DNA from: a virus | Virus record (IMG/VR): IMGVR_UViG_3300027852_000197 | Coordinates: 1-20,474 of that record | Direction: 5' to 3' (one strand) | DNA length: 20,474 nt | Shown: positions 6,860 to 13,505 of the stretch, one piece after another | Layout: each line of letters begins with the position of its first letter | Numbering within the stretch: position 1 is the stretch's first letter | Notes under the pieces: generated by a model | What the model saw: only the letters and a program-made list of their open reading frames with translations | Database searches by the model: none | Told to the model about the DNA's origin: nothing | Made by a program: the position numbers and the translations under genes

Positions 6860-8467
6860 TTATTCATCATAAGCCTCCGGCGGCGGCGTATCCTGCAGGT
6901 CGCCAGGATCTTCCCCATCATCAATCGGCTGCTGCAAAGAATTTTTTTTCAGGGATATCTCAGGCGTCACACCATCTTTGAACGATATCCCGACCTTGAA
7001 TGTCTTGCCGCCTTGACGGTCCGACTTCATCTGCCGCGTTGTTAAGTTGGCCGAGAACGCCCGCGACGGAATAGCATTGAGGCTATTTTTCTCGGACCAC
7101 GCTTCATAATCATCATAAAGAACTGACAGCTCTTCCCTGCCCGCTTTGTGACCGACCTCACATCTCTCTTCCATCCACAATGTGATCGGATCGCTCTCGC
7201 CCTTATATGTCTGGACGGCCCGGCGGATGCACATTGGCTCATTCAGCCGCTCGTGTAGCCAATCTGAGAGCCCTTCAATAGCCCAATTTAAAATTCCGGG
7301 GGCCTCCGCCCGCAGCTTCGCATCTATATCCCAGTCCTTGTCGGCATCGGAAATTCTATGTACCCATTCCATCAACTTGATACGCCGCCAGGTACCGTGA
7401 TCTGAACTGGTGATAATCGGCAACGGGTTGCACGGCATGGCCATCTTATAGACGGGAAAGAACTCGAATATATCTTGGCGCAATTTTCGCGCAGTGATCT
7501 TGTCACCACCGGTCATTGTCTTGATTGCACTCTCGTCCAGCTTGGCACCGCGTTTTGGCTCGGACAGCGACACAAACCGCGCAGGCCCGGCCAGTCGGGC
7601 AATATCCGGCGAAGCATCCGCCCCGCCCCTGAAATCATTCTGGATAAACGATTTAATATCCACCTGCATGGAATATCCACCCATCATATGGGCGAGCGCA
7701 TTGATGGTGGTCGACTTACCGTCCGCACCGCCGCCTTGCATAATCAGGAACATCTGCTCGCTGACAAATCCGGTCAGGCAATACCCCATAAACCTCTGAA
7801 AATACGCGCGACGTTCCGGATCCGGAATGCACAATTCTAAATGCTTGTCCCACATTGGTGCTTTGGCGTCCTTGTCATAATCACAGCCCGCAATCTGCGT
7901 ACAAAAATCAGATCGGCAATGCTTATGAAGGACGGTATCCATACCGTCCTCGGTCTTGGTAAATTTCAAAGTCCCGTTCCGCACATTCAGGGTCAACTCG
8001 TCTTTGTCCCATTGATCGCGCGGCAAGCGAACATAATTCTCCAATTGTGCAAGCATAGCCCGTGTGCGGCCGGCATTGCCGCTGTCGGCCGCCCATCGCC
8101 GATGTAGCGCGAGTCGTTTCTCAAAATCCTTGGGCTCTTCAGTCTCGTATTTACCCTTTGCATCTATGGCTTCAACTTCGGCATAGATCGCATCCGCCGT
8201 ATCATGGGCGGCCCGCTGCGCTCCGCTTTCACCTTCATCATCCGAAGCCCATTTTTGACCGTCCCAAGACCGCCAACCAAGCCTGGGAACAAATCGCAAT
8301 CCGTCTCCCATCCGCATCAAGAGCCGCCGTGCATTGCCAAGGTCCGACTTTGGCAAATTCGCCAATATCAAATCATCCGGCGGCGTGTGCACCGCGTCTT
8401 CAGTGAAATGCGTAGGTGTTTCCTGTTTTTCTGATTCCGTCAATGCGGCCGAGGATAAGCCAGTCAT
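6860..8467 (-). CDS. Phage/plasmid replicative helicase, P4/D5 SF3 family
   Basis: Expected to unwind the phage origin and drive replication. The 535-residue protein has a D5_N-type region (about 100-220) and an SF3 helicase domain: Walker A GGGADGKST (245-253, Lys251), Walker B-like RFVSLSEP (297-304, Glu303), sensor Asn347 in AMPCNPLP and an arginine finger at TWRRIKL (Arg361/362). These match the C-terminal domain of P4 alpha-type primase-helicases. No primase catalytic domain is present. The priming function is probably supplied by the separate DnaG-type gene of the same operon. The C terminus is Asp/Glu/Pro-rich. The ATG overlaps the stop of a 56-codon gene by four bases, with AGGG eight bases upstream. 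Confidence 0.93.
   Translation of the reverse strand: MTGLSSAALTESEKQETPTHFTEDAVHTPPDDLILANLPKSDLGNARRLLMRMGDGLRFVPRLGWRSWDGQKWASDDEGESGAQRAAHDTADAIYAEVEAIDAKGKYETEEPKDFEKRLALHRRWAADSGNAGRTRAMLAQLENYVRLPRDQWDKDELTLNVRNGTLKFTKTEDGMDTVLHKHCRSDFCTQIAGCDYDKDAKAPMWDKHLELCIPDPERRAYFQRFMGYCLTGFVSEQMFLIMQGGGADGKSTTINALAHMMGGYSMQVDIKSFIQNDFRGGADASPDIARLAGPARFVSLSEPKRGAKLDESAIKTMTGGDKITARKLRQDIFEFFPVYKMAMPCNPLPIITSSDHGTWRRIKLMEWVHRISDADKDWDIDAKLRAEAPGILNWAIEGLSDWLHERLNEPMCIRRAVQTYKGESDPITLWMEERCEVGHKAGREELSVLYDDYEAWSEKNSLNAIPSRAFSANLTTRQMKSDRQGGKTFKVGISFKDGVTPEISLKKNSLQQPIDDGEDPGDLQDTPPPEAYDE
7929..7950. repeat. Perfect 10-bp inverted repeat inside the helicase gene
   Basis: AGGACGGTAT (7929-7938) and ATACCGTCCT (7941-7950) are perfect reverse complements separated by CC. 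The stem lies within codons for EDGMDTVL, in the D5_N region. It would fold tightly in RNA or single-stranded DNA. It may be chance or codon-constrained. Confidence 0.7.
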
Positions 8468-8634
8468 AGTGCGCCCTTTTGTTGGAGCGCACGCGGCGCG
8501 CCCGCATTTATTATTTTACCGCGTACTCCCTTCAGCTCAATCAGTGGCCAACCAAAGGCACTTTGAATAGTTAATTTAACAAACACACTTAACGGAACAT
8601 TGCCATTTCCACGCTCACAACTATAATCCTTCAT
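8464..8634 (-). CDS. Small 56-residue protein between Cys-rich gene and helicase
   Basis: I read an open frame from ATG 8634 to TGA 8464, 56 codons plus stop, starting MKDYSCERGNGNV and ending ALQQKGAL. Support is positional. Its ATG overlaps the stop of the upstream gene as ATGA, its TGA overlaps the helicase start as ATGA, and GAGGGA precedes the ATG at good spacing. Both junctions match the four-base overlaps used throughout this operon. The middle (VFVKLTIQSAFGWPLIELKG) is hydrophobic and could form beta strands or a helix. The tail is basic. I do not recognise a family. Confidence 0.65.
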   Translation of the reverse strand: MKDYSCERGNGNVPLSVFVKLTIQSAFGWPLIELKGVRGKIINAGAPRALQQKGAL

Positions 8635-8828
8635 CTAATTCCCTCGCTAAATGCCGACCGATCGGACGGGTTGACCGTCTTGATCTGGCAGTCTTTACAA
8701 TAAACCCGCCCAAAAGAAGGCCGCCCACATTCCCGCATTTCCTTCGCCAAATAATACCGACACTTCTGCCGCGACCACTTCCCCCGCCGCCGGCTAAAAT
8801 GATCAGGAGCATTCGGATGTTCACTCAT
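8631..8828 (-). CDS. Small Cys-containing basic protein, possible zinc binding
   Basis: A 65-residue basic protein with four cysteines (23, 34, 44, 47), the last pair as VYCKDCQIKT, a zinc-finger-like arrangement. The N terminus (RRRGKWSRQKCRYY) is strongly basic, suggesting nucleic acid binding. The start is ATG 8828, ten bases after the P-loop gene, with a weak AGG ahead of it. The stop overlaps the next ATG. The other frame across the same bases (8621-8824) gives a Gly/Arg-rich low-complexity product and is rejected. Family unknown. Confidence 0.6.
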   Translation of the reverse strand: MSEHPNAPDHFSRRRGKWSRQKCRYYLAKEMRECGRPSFGRVYCKDCQIKTVNPSDRSAFSEGIR

Positions 8829-8838
8829 GGCCGATTAC

Positions 8839-9114
8839 CTACTTGTGACCGGCGAAACCTGTGAGCGCATAGGACGGCATTTCCGGCAATCCTAGTTTTT
8901 TGGCAGCATCACCCCACTTCACTATTTTGGCCTTTCCGGTGGTCTTATATCCTCTCGGAATTTCTGAGCAGAGAGCAATATCGCCATTCCTTAGTTTTCC
9001 TCGAAAGGCATCAAAACCATCCACAATCCGCTTTGCGCCATAAGCACGTTTAAGCGCTTCCTTATTATGGGTTTTCCCGCAGGCCATTGGACCAACAATT
9101 ATTGTAATTGACAT
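8839..9114 (-). CDS. Small P-loop NTPase-like phage protein
   Basis: A 91-residue protein with a Walker A motif at its N terminus (ITIIVGPMACGKT, GxxxxGKT at residues 8-15). A strand IVDGFDAF (about 50-57) follows, then NGDIALCSEIP, consistent with the second and third strands of a minimal nucleotide-binding fold. The length is about half that of a typical small kinase, so it may be a reduced NTPase as found in many phage replication operons. A strong AAGGAGAG lies a few bases before the ATG. The substrate cannot be told from the sequence. Confidence 0.7.
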   Translation of the reverse strand: MSITIIVGPMACGKTHNKEALKRAYGAKRIVDGFDAFRGKLRNGDIALCSEIPRGYKTTGKAKIVKWGDAAKKLGLPEMPSYALTGFAGHK

Positions 9115-9115
9115 T

Positions 9116-9214
9116 TTACTCTCCTTTTTTTACTGCCGCAAAATCGCAGCCGCATTTCTTCACAATTCGGGCTAATGCCCTAAAATCGGCATTTGCCGAT
9201 TTCTTGACGGCCAA
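9116..9214 (-). CDS. Possible 32-residue micro-protein (TTG start)
   Basis: The only sizeable gap in this tightly packed stretch (9115-9221) holds an open frame from TTG 9214 to TAA 9116. It encodes MAVKKSANADFRALARIVKK, then CGCDFAAVKKGE. GAGGG lies about five bases ahead of the TTG, and the stop is two bases before the start of the P-loop gene. The composition looks protein-like. Against it: the TTG start, small size, a hairpin within it, and a competing ATGA-overlap start at 9225 that stops after 17 codons. Confidence 0.3.
   Translation of the reverse strand: MAVKKSANADFRALARIVKKCGCDFAAVKKGE
9169..9202 (-). other. Two adjacent small hairpins
   Basis: AAATCGGCA (9183-9191) and TGCCGATTT (9194-9202) are perfect complements. 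GGGC-TAAT-GCCC (9169-9180) lies next to them. On the minus strand the larger hairpin is followed by only TTTTA. A weak transcription pause or an mRNA stability element is possible. Confidence 0.35.
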
Positions 9215-9221
9215 CCCGCCC

Positions 9222-9533
9222 TCATCTCCGCTTGTTTAAATACACCGGAGCCTTCTCGATCAGATCGAGCGCCACAGACGTCGAGACCGAGCGCACCATC
9301 TTGACCCAGGTCACCGGCCCGCCCGCAGCATTACAATTACCGCAGCGGAAAAATTCACCACGAATAACCATGCCACTCTCACGGCAACACGGGCAAAAAT
9401 CATCGATATTTTCACCAAAGAAGTCCTGACCCGACACCGGACACATCTCGACCGCATCCATCATCGAAAATCGAGCCTTCACCAAAGCCGTCCTCTCCCG
9501 CAGCTCAGTATATTTATCCTGCGCGAAGCTCAT
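9222..9533 (-). CDS. Stand-alone zinc-ribbon protein, primase CHC2-like
   Basis: A 103-residue protein whose core resembles the zinc ribbon of DnaG-type primases. It has FCPCC (Cys47, Cys50) and FFRCGNC (Cys64, Cys67) with an intervening strand pair, followed by a GGPVTWVKMV helix like the GDxFxWLM that follows the CHC2 ribbon. The start at ATG 9533 overlaps the upstream stop as ATGA. A longer reading from 9683 would run over most of the upstream gene and is rejected. The larger DnaG-like primase in this operon has lost most of its zinc ligands, so this protein could act with it. That is inference. A transcription or repair zinc ribbon is the alternative. Confidence 0.65.
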   Translation of the reverse strand: MSFAQDKYTELRERTALVKARFSMMDAVEMCPVSGQDFFGENIDDFCPCCRESGMVIRGEFFRCGNCNAAGGPVTWVKMVRSVSTSVALDLIEKAPVYLNKRR

Positions 9534-9790
9534 AGCTCCGTGCCTTGCCGCAAAAACAGTGTGACCATTTTTTTCACAGCTTCTTGGTTTGCGATTCGCA
9601 ATATATCTGCGTAATCTTTTGCAATAAATTGCGACAAATGATTTGATATTGTAACTATAGCAGCCCTGGACATTACAGCCCATTCCGCCTGCTCATCCTG
9701 GTCCAAATCAGACCATAAACATGGCCGCACATCAGCATTCCACATTGATTCAGCAATTACATATTCGAACTTAGTATATTTTTCAGGCAT
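9530..9790 (-). CDS. Hypothetical protein (86 residues)
   Basis: A mostly helical, soluble-looking protein with Trp-rich segments in its first half (WNADVRPCLWSDLDQDEQAEWAV). The ATG at 9790 is chosen because it forms a TGATG junction with the upstream stop. A GTG one codon earlier is possible. The stop overlaps the ATG of the zinc-ribbon gene (ATGA). I recognise no family. Confidence 0.65.
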   Translation of the reverse strand: MPEKYTKFEYVIAESMWNADVRPCLWSDLDQDEQAEWAVMSRAAIVTISNHLSQFIAKDYADILRIANQEAVKKMVTLFLRQGTEL

Positions 9791-10068
9791 CACGCCACCT
9801 CCCGATTAGCCTGACGAGCAGCGAGCGCTTGCATGCCCGCCTTGATATAAGGGATGTTGGTGGGTGCTAATGGGTCAAGCCTGGTGCTAACATCAACGGG
9901 GCCGAAAGACGGCACGAGTACATGCCTTCCCAATTTACCACGACTTCCCAAGAACAAAGAATCCGACCTTTGCAAACAAAGCCACATCCGGCCGCGCACA
10001 TCAACGGCCGCAGTGTACCGAACACCGGCGACGCTTATATTATAACCAATAGCCTGCAAATGGGTCAT
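9790..10068 (-). CDS. Hypothetical protein (92 residues)
   Basis: Start at ATG 10068 overlaps the winged-helix gene stop as ATGA. An in-frame start at 10140 would overlap that gene by 76 bases and is less likely. The N-terminal half suggests alternating beta strands (VRYTAAVDVRGRMWLCLQ), the second half is Pro-rich, and the end is an Ala-rich helix. No recognisable family. Its frame and length fit the coupled operon. Confidence 0.6.
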   Translation of the reverse strand: MTHLQAIGYNISVAGVRYTAAVDVRGRMWLCLQRSDSLFLGSRGKLGRHVLVPSFGPVDVSTRLDPLAPTNIPYIKAGMQALAARQANREVA

Positions 10069-10496
10069 GATGGCGAGCACTCCAACAGTCTGTTCAATGT
10101 GGCGATCGAGGAACGCGGCATCGAATACCCGACGCCCCATATTGTTTGGATTTCAATGCCCCAAGGCCGAAGTGCAGAGCGCCAACGACAGGCCAACACC
10201 TTTGCGATGTTCTTTAAATTTGCGCCCTCGGTCTTTCGGACAATGTCTGCACACAATGCATGAGAAACGGTGCGGCCGGACATCAATATATTTAGGAATA
10301 AAATCGACTGATCACCGAGTAATGTCTGTCCCGAGTATCGCGCCCGCCCAAAAATTGGCCTGATCCGCGCCCGGAGCTTCATCGTCGTGTCATCACCAAT
10401 ACCCAACTCTTCAAGCACAAAGACAGCGTCGAAATAAGCCTTCTCCAATTCTGACCGGCTCATATTTTCTACATCGAGGTCAAACTTTATCGTCAC
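10065..10496 (-). CDS. OmpR/PhoB-type winged-helix DNA-binding protein
   Basis: 143 residues. The C-terminal half matches the transcriptional regulator C-terminal (OmpR/PhoB) fold: LFLNILMSG as the first core helix, LKNIAKVLACRWRSALRPWG as the recognition-helix region, and the hallmark wing IQTIWGVGYSM at 116-126 (compare IxTVRGxGYR). The N-terminal ~48 residues form a charged helix (SRSELEKAYFDAVFVLEELG), perhaps for dimerisation. There is no receiver domain, so control by phosphorylation is not expected. It begins with GTG at 10496 behind a strong GGAGGT, in a GTGA overlap with the upstream gene. Target unknown; it may regulate phage or host promoters. Confidence 0.72.
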   Translation of the reverse strand: MTIKFDLDVENMSRSELEKAYFDAVFVLEELGIGDDTTMKLRARIRPIFGRARYSGQTLLGDQSILFLNILMSGRTVSHALCADIVRKTEGANLKNIAKVLACRWRSALRPWGIEIQTIWGVGYSMPRSSIATLNRLLECSPS

Positions 10497-10747
10497 GATC
10501 CACCTCCGTCCTTGGCCACTTGTGCACCCAGTGAGAGAATGGCCTCCAAGTCGGACTTGTGCTCTTCGAACCGCCGGACAAGGTTAGCTGCGAGGCTGTC
10601 AAAATCGTCTGCGTGGATATCCAAAGCAACCACAGCATCCGAAGTATCTGCAAAACGACGCCGAAACTTACCCAATTTATATTGCCCACATTGCAGCGGC
10701 ACACGCGCCTTGGGCGGATTGGCAATATCGTCACACACGGCACTCAC
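10493..10747 (-). CDS. Hypothetical protein (84 residues)
   Basis: Starts with GTG 10747 in a GTGA overlap and ends in a GTGA overlap, like its neighbours. Two cysteines (5, 20) precede a basic patch (YKLGKFRRRF). The C-terminal half is an amphipathic helix (DDFDSLAANLVRRFEEHKSDLEAILSLG split over about residues 46-74). No family recognised. Confidence 0.6.
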   Translation of the reverse strand: MSAVCDDIANPPKARVPLQCGQYKLGKFRRRFADTSDAVVALDIHADDFDSLAANLVRRFEEHKSDLEAILSLGAQVAKDGGGS

Positions 10748-11055
10748 GCGCCCATCTCCATAGTCTGGTGACCGGCGAAGGTGATCCGGCCCATTGTCGA
10801 GATAAAACCTTTTTCGCGCAGAGATTTGTCCAAGACGTTTTCAACGGCAAAGCTGCCACCATAACCCGTATACATTCGTGACAAACCGTCGCCGCACCCG
10901 AACACGTTCGAGATTTGGCCAATACCCGAAAGCCCGTTCAGCGCATCCAGTTCCGCGGCGGTAGCTTTGGGAATAACAGCCTTGACTAACGGATCCATTT
11001 TGTTGGCCGCTTTACGGAGTTTCCGTGCACATATTTTTTTCCAAGCATAACCCAT
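10744..11055 (-). CDS. Hypothetical protein (103 residues)
   Basis: The ATG at 11055 is preferred because GGGTGG sits five to six bases before it. GTG at 11064 in the same frame would add three residues and overlap gcrA. A basic N terminus (WKKICARKLRKAANK) leads to a Gly-rich middle (NGLSGIGQISNVFGCGDG) and an aromatic Gly segment (MYTGYGGSF). The order and spacing fit a real coupled gene. Function unknown. Confidence 0.6.
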   Translation of the reverse strand: MGYAWKKICARKLRKAANKMDPLVKAVIPKATAAELDALNGLSGIGQISNVFGCGDGLSRMYTGYGGSFAVENVLDKSLREKGFISTMGRITFAGHQTMEMGA

Positions 11056-11057
11056 AT

Positions 11058-11606
11058 TTACCACCCCCCCGGTGCATGGGTTACCATCGGCGCATCATAC
11101 TCTGAGTGGATAGGCCGGCGCTTGCGGGCTTCGGTACCTTGCTGGCAATGCGCGGGACAATAGGACGCCTTTTTACCGTTCGGTAAAATTTTCTGCGCAT
11201 CGCCGCAGAACCTGGTCTCGGCTTCGGTTCCGGATACCGGCCAGCGGCAGTGGCCACCTTCCAAGTCCATAAATGAAATCCCGACCCCGTCGTTAACTGG
11301 ATGTGCCTGCAGGCATGGTTTGGGAGCAGGACGAGCCTTGGGCGTTTGCCGCCTGACCGATTGTACTTTGCGGCGTTTCCGCTGCAAGCACAGAGCCCTC
11401 TCCCTGTTCACCGCCGCTTGTTTTTTCCTGTTCGACGGCCCGTTTCTCGATCGTCTTACACCGGCGCGGTGTGCCGCCCCCATTACCGCATTGCGCGTGA
11501 CGCCGTATTCTCTGGCCAAAGGTAAAGCATCCTCACCGGCCGCATAGCGCCGGACGGCTTCGCGGCTCTCTTCTTTTGTCCACCCTCTTCGGTTTGCATC
11601 AGCCAA
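11058..11606 (-). CDS. gcrA: GcrA-family cell-cycle regulator homologue
   Basis: GcrA is the alphaproteobacterial factor that binds RNA polymerase sigma70 and activates promoters carrying methylated GANTC sites. This 182-residue homologue has the N-terminal helix-turn-helix (about 9-50: GWTKEESREAVRRYAAGED, then YGVTRNAVMGAAHRAGV, compare GVTRNAVIGKVHRLGL). A basic linker follows. The C-terminal domain has the diagnostic MDLEGGHCRWPV (113-124), RFCG (132-135) and SYCPAH (148-153) motifs, giving Cys120, Cys134, Cys150 and His153. It starts at TTG 11606 with GGGAG eight bases upstream. No in-frame ATG offers an alternative. It lies two bases after the upstream stop in the replication operon. 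I infer redirection of host transcription or timing of replication with the host cycle. Confidence 0.88.
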   Translation of the reverse strand: MADANRRGWTKEESREAVRRYAAGEDALPLAREYGVTRNAVMGAAHRAGVRRSRNGPSNRKKQAAVNRERALCLQRKRRKVQSVRRQTPKARPAPKPCLQAHPVNDGVGISFMDLEGGHCRWPVSGTEAETRFCGDAQKILPNGKKASYCPAHCQQGTEARKRRPIHSEYDAPMVTHAPGGW

Positions 11607-11608
11607 GG

Positions 11609-11926
11609 TTAAATCTCCCCCGACTTCAGGATGACAACGCCGCAGTGCCGACCTGCCGCCAGTTCATCAATCCGCGCATTCAAATTCTCAAGCGTGGTAC
11701 CTTGCGGTACAAATTCGACATCGGTCCGCCCGAGCGTTCCCTTGAAAGCCAGGGACGCGGCAAGCAAACCACCGTCGGCTGTCGTCGTCTCAGGCAAGAC
11801 CCGCGCAAAACAAACCCGCCCAAAATCCACGACTGCAGGCGTCGGTTTTGAAGGAAGAGCTCTTATGAACGCCATGCCGAAACAAAACCCACCTGCCAAA
11901 AAAAATGTGTTTATCAATTCCCTCAT
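11609..11926 (-). CDS. Small membrane-anchored protein (105 residues)
   Basis: An N-terminal hydrophobic segment (about 7-23, TFFLAGGFCFGMAFIRAL) looks like an uncleaved signal anchor. It is followed by an 80-residue soluble domain, probably outside the cytoplasm, ending AGRHCGVVILKSGEI. The layout faintly recalls small TrbI-type conjugation proteins (membrane anchor, VVDFGRV strand, C-terminal strand), but I cannot support that name. Start ATG 11926 overlaps the upstream stop as ATGA. A membrane protein in a replication operon is unexpected. Host-takeover or exclusion roles are possible. Confidence 0.65.
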   Translation of the reverse strand: MRELINTFFLAGGFCFGMAFIRALPSKPTPAVVDFGRVCFARVLPETTTADGGLLAASLAFKGTLGRTDVEFVPQGTTLENLNARIDELAAGRHCGVVILKSGEI

Positions 11927-12111
11927 GACCGGCCACCATTATTGCGGCGCTGCATTTGCCGCCGCTTGCGCTGCCTGGTTCCGGGTGATGACCTTGGTGC
12001 GATTTGCCAGCCTTTAGGTTGCGCAATTGGGGAAAGTCCTGCCATCGGTGCTCCACCCATGAGCCCAAAACCACCTAAAGCCGCAATTATGTTTATATGT
12101 CCACTTCTCAT
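11923..12111 (-). CDS. Small hydrophobic-plus-basic protein (62 residues)
   Basis: ATG 12111 overlaps the primase stop as ATGA, and the TGA overlaps the next gene in the same way. The first half is hydrophobic and Gly-rich (INIIAALGGFGLMGGAPMAG, about 7-26), suiting one membrane span. The second half is strongly basic (RQRKRRQMQRR), which would lie in the cytoplasm and could touch membrane lipids or nucleic acid. With the next gene it forms a pair of small membrane proteins. A competing frame at 11790-12074 breaks the overlap pattern and is rejected. Confidence 0.55.
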   Translation of the reverse strand: MRSGHINIIAALGGFGLMGGAPMAGLSPIAQPKGWQIAPRSSPGTRQRKRRQMQRRNNGGRS

Positions 12112-13505
12112 GCTACTCTCTCCGTTTGAAATTCTTTGGGGATGCCAATATTGCTGGCGTTGTCGTAAGCGATATTTGCCAAGGCCTTTGCCTTCGCCCG
12201 TTCACGTAAAATATCGTTGAAATCTTGGCCTGCCCCTGGCCATGAATTCATGGTCTGCCCGCCGACGAAATGTTTAAACTTGGCCGCGGCCAAAGCATAA
12301 GCCCGCTCTGCCCTCTCGCTTCCCGTCAAACCGCGCTTGGGATCGTCCTTCAAATCGTCTTCACAAAGATTGCGAACATTTCCGCTCCACCCGCTCGGCG
12401 GCAAAAAGCCTGGACGGTTGATATCCGGAACAGGGGTGCCAACCGGCTTGCCCAAATGGATCCGCTTTGGTCCTTTGCGCGTGATGCTGAATTTAGGTTT
12501 GCCCCATTTGTCCTGCGCTTGCGCTCCGGTTAGATTGCCAAGCGACAGAGCCGCCCACCACATGCCGCCAGACTGGCCGCCCGCTTTGCCGTTTTCTACA
12601 TAAAGCTGATAGGCCGATAATTCCGACTCGACCCCCTCGCCCACAGACAGGATATTATTGCCAGCAGCAAATGGTGAACCGCCTGGTGTAATCAGCCGCG
12701 CCGATCCACCAAAATACGCGCCGAGGATTTGTTTCGCCAACCGCTTCTTGCCTTTTGGCCCATTTCGATTTCGGGGCCGCGAGACATCAATCTTGTCGCG
12801 GCCATCAGATCGTAGGAATGTAATGTGCAGTCCGGTGAATGCCCCTGCCCGCCCTGTGACCTCGGTCACCATTGCTGGAAAACTCTCTCCGGACGGATTG
12901 CGTACATTCGGGTGAAATCGTATCGCGGCCGGAATGCCGCCAATCAAATCCAGGTCAATATGCCGACCCCAAACCGTGCACTTTCCACCAGCCAAATAAT
13001 CAACACCGCCGCGCAGATAGGTTTCGACCAATGTCCCGCCTGCAGGTACTGATTGCTGCCAAAGCGCGAAGGCATGATCCATCATGCGTTTCTGGTAACT
13101 GGCTTGGCTCTCTGAACGGCGCGTATTCTCGCGCTTGCGCTGCTCTACTTGTTTGATGGACAAAGGTCCTTGGGACAGGCCTGCCAATTTGCGCCCTTCG
13201 GACAACGCCTGACCGAAAGTCATATTTTGCGAGAACATCAGCCAGGCAAATATATCGCCGTGGGATCCACTCGAGAAACAATGGTAAAACTGCTTTTCAT
13301 CGTTCACGGTAAAGGACGGCGTCTTCTCATTTGTAAATGGGGACAAGGCCTGAAACTCACGGCCGTTCCGTTTGAGCTTTACGCCGTGGCGGCCGATAAC
13401 TTCAGATAATTTAACCCGCGCCTTAATCTCGTCCTTCAGCGCTTCAAAATCCCCATCTGACATACGGGCCGACATTCTGCCGGATGTGTTATCCGGCCCG
13501 CTCAT
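12108..13505 (-). CDS. DnaG-type phage primase with degenerate zinc-ribbon and Toprim domain
   Basis: 465 residues, expected to make RNA primers for phage replication. The N-terminal domain (about 18-105) aligns with the CHC2 zinc ribbon of DnaG. The usual CPFH is SPFT (55-58) and the usual HCFGCG is HCFSSG (75-80), so only Cys76 of the four ligands remains while the fold residues EKTPSFTV and GDIFAWL are kept. The C-terminal half is a Toprim domain with the metal-binding Glu290 in SVGEGVES, an acidic CEDDLKDD (381-388) and GAGQDFND (424-431). The protein is shorter than host DnaG and lacks a clear helicase-binding tail. The ATG overlaps the CII-like gene stop (ATGA). A GCCGGAT/ATCCGGC hairpin lies within the first codons. 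Confidence 0.85.
   Translation of the reverse strand: MSGPDNTSGRMSARMSDGDFEALKDEIKARVKLSEVIGRHGVKLKRNGREFQALSPFTNEKTPSFTVNDEKQFYHCFSSGSHGDIFAWLMFSQNMTFGQALSEGRKLAGLSQGPLSIKQVEQRKRENTRRSESQASYQKRMMDHAFALWQQSVPAGGTLVETYLRGGVDYLAGGKCTVWGRHIDLDLIGGIPAAIRFHPNVRNPSGESFPAMVTEVTGRAGAFTGLHITFLRSDGRDKIDVSRPRNRNGPKGKKRLAKQILGAYFGGSARLITPGGSPFAAGNNILSVGEGVESELSAYQLYVENGKAGGQSGGMWWAALSLGNLTGAQAQDKWGKPKFSITRKGPKRIHLGKPVGTPVPDINRPGFLPPSGWSGNVRNLCEDDLKDDPKRGLTGSERAERAYALAAAKFKHFVGGQTMNSWPGAGQDFNDILRERAKAKALANIAYDNASNIGIPKEFQTERVA
13479..13497. repeat. Hairpin at the 5' end of the primase gene
   Basis: GCCGGAT (13479-13485) and ATCCGGC (13491-13497) pair perfectly around a five-base loop, eight bases inside the primase start. 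In mRNA it could modulate translation started by coupling, or favour the downstream Met11/Met15 starts. Confidence 0.5.

Noticed and set aside
8621-8824. 67-codon Gly/Arg-rich frame
   Set aside because: Alternate frame of the 65-residue Cys-containing gene. Low complexity, and it breaks the overlap with the 56-codon gene.
9116-9214. HicA-like toxin fragment reading of the 32-residue frame (KKCGCDF similarity)
   Set aside because: Too short for a HicA fold and lacks its catalytic His segment. The resemblance is a few residues.
11609-11926. TrbI-type conjugation protein assignment
   Set aside because: Only the general layout of anchor plus small domain agrees. No conjugation genes lie nearby.
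11790-12074. 94-codon minus-strand frame
   Set aside because: Overlaps the 62- and 105-residue genes, which have ATGA junctions on both sides. This frame has no matching junction.
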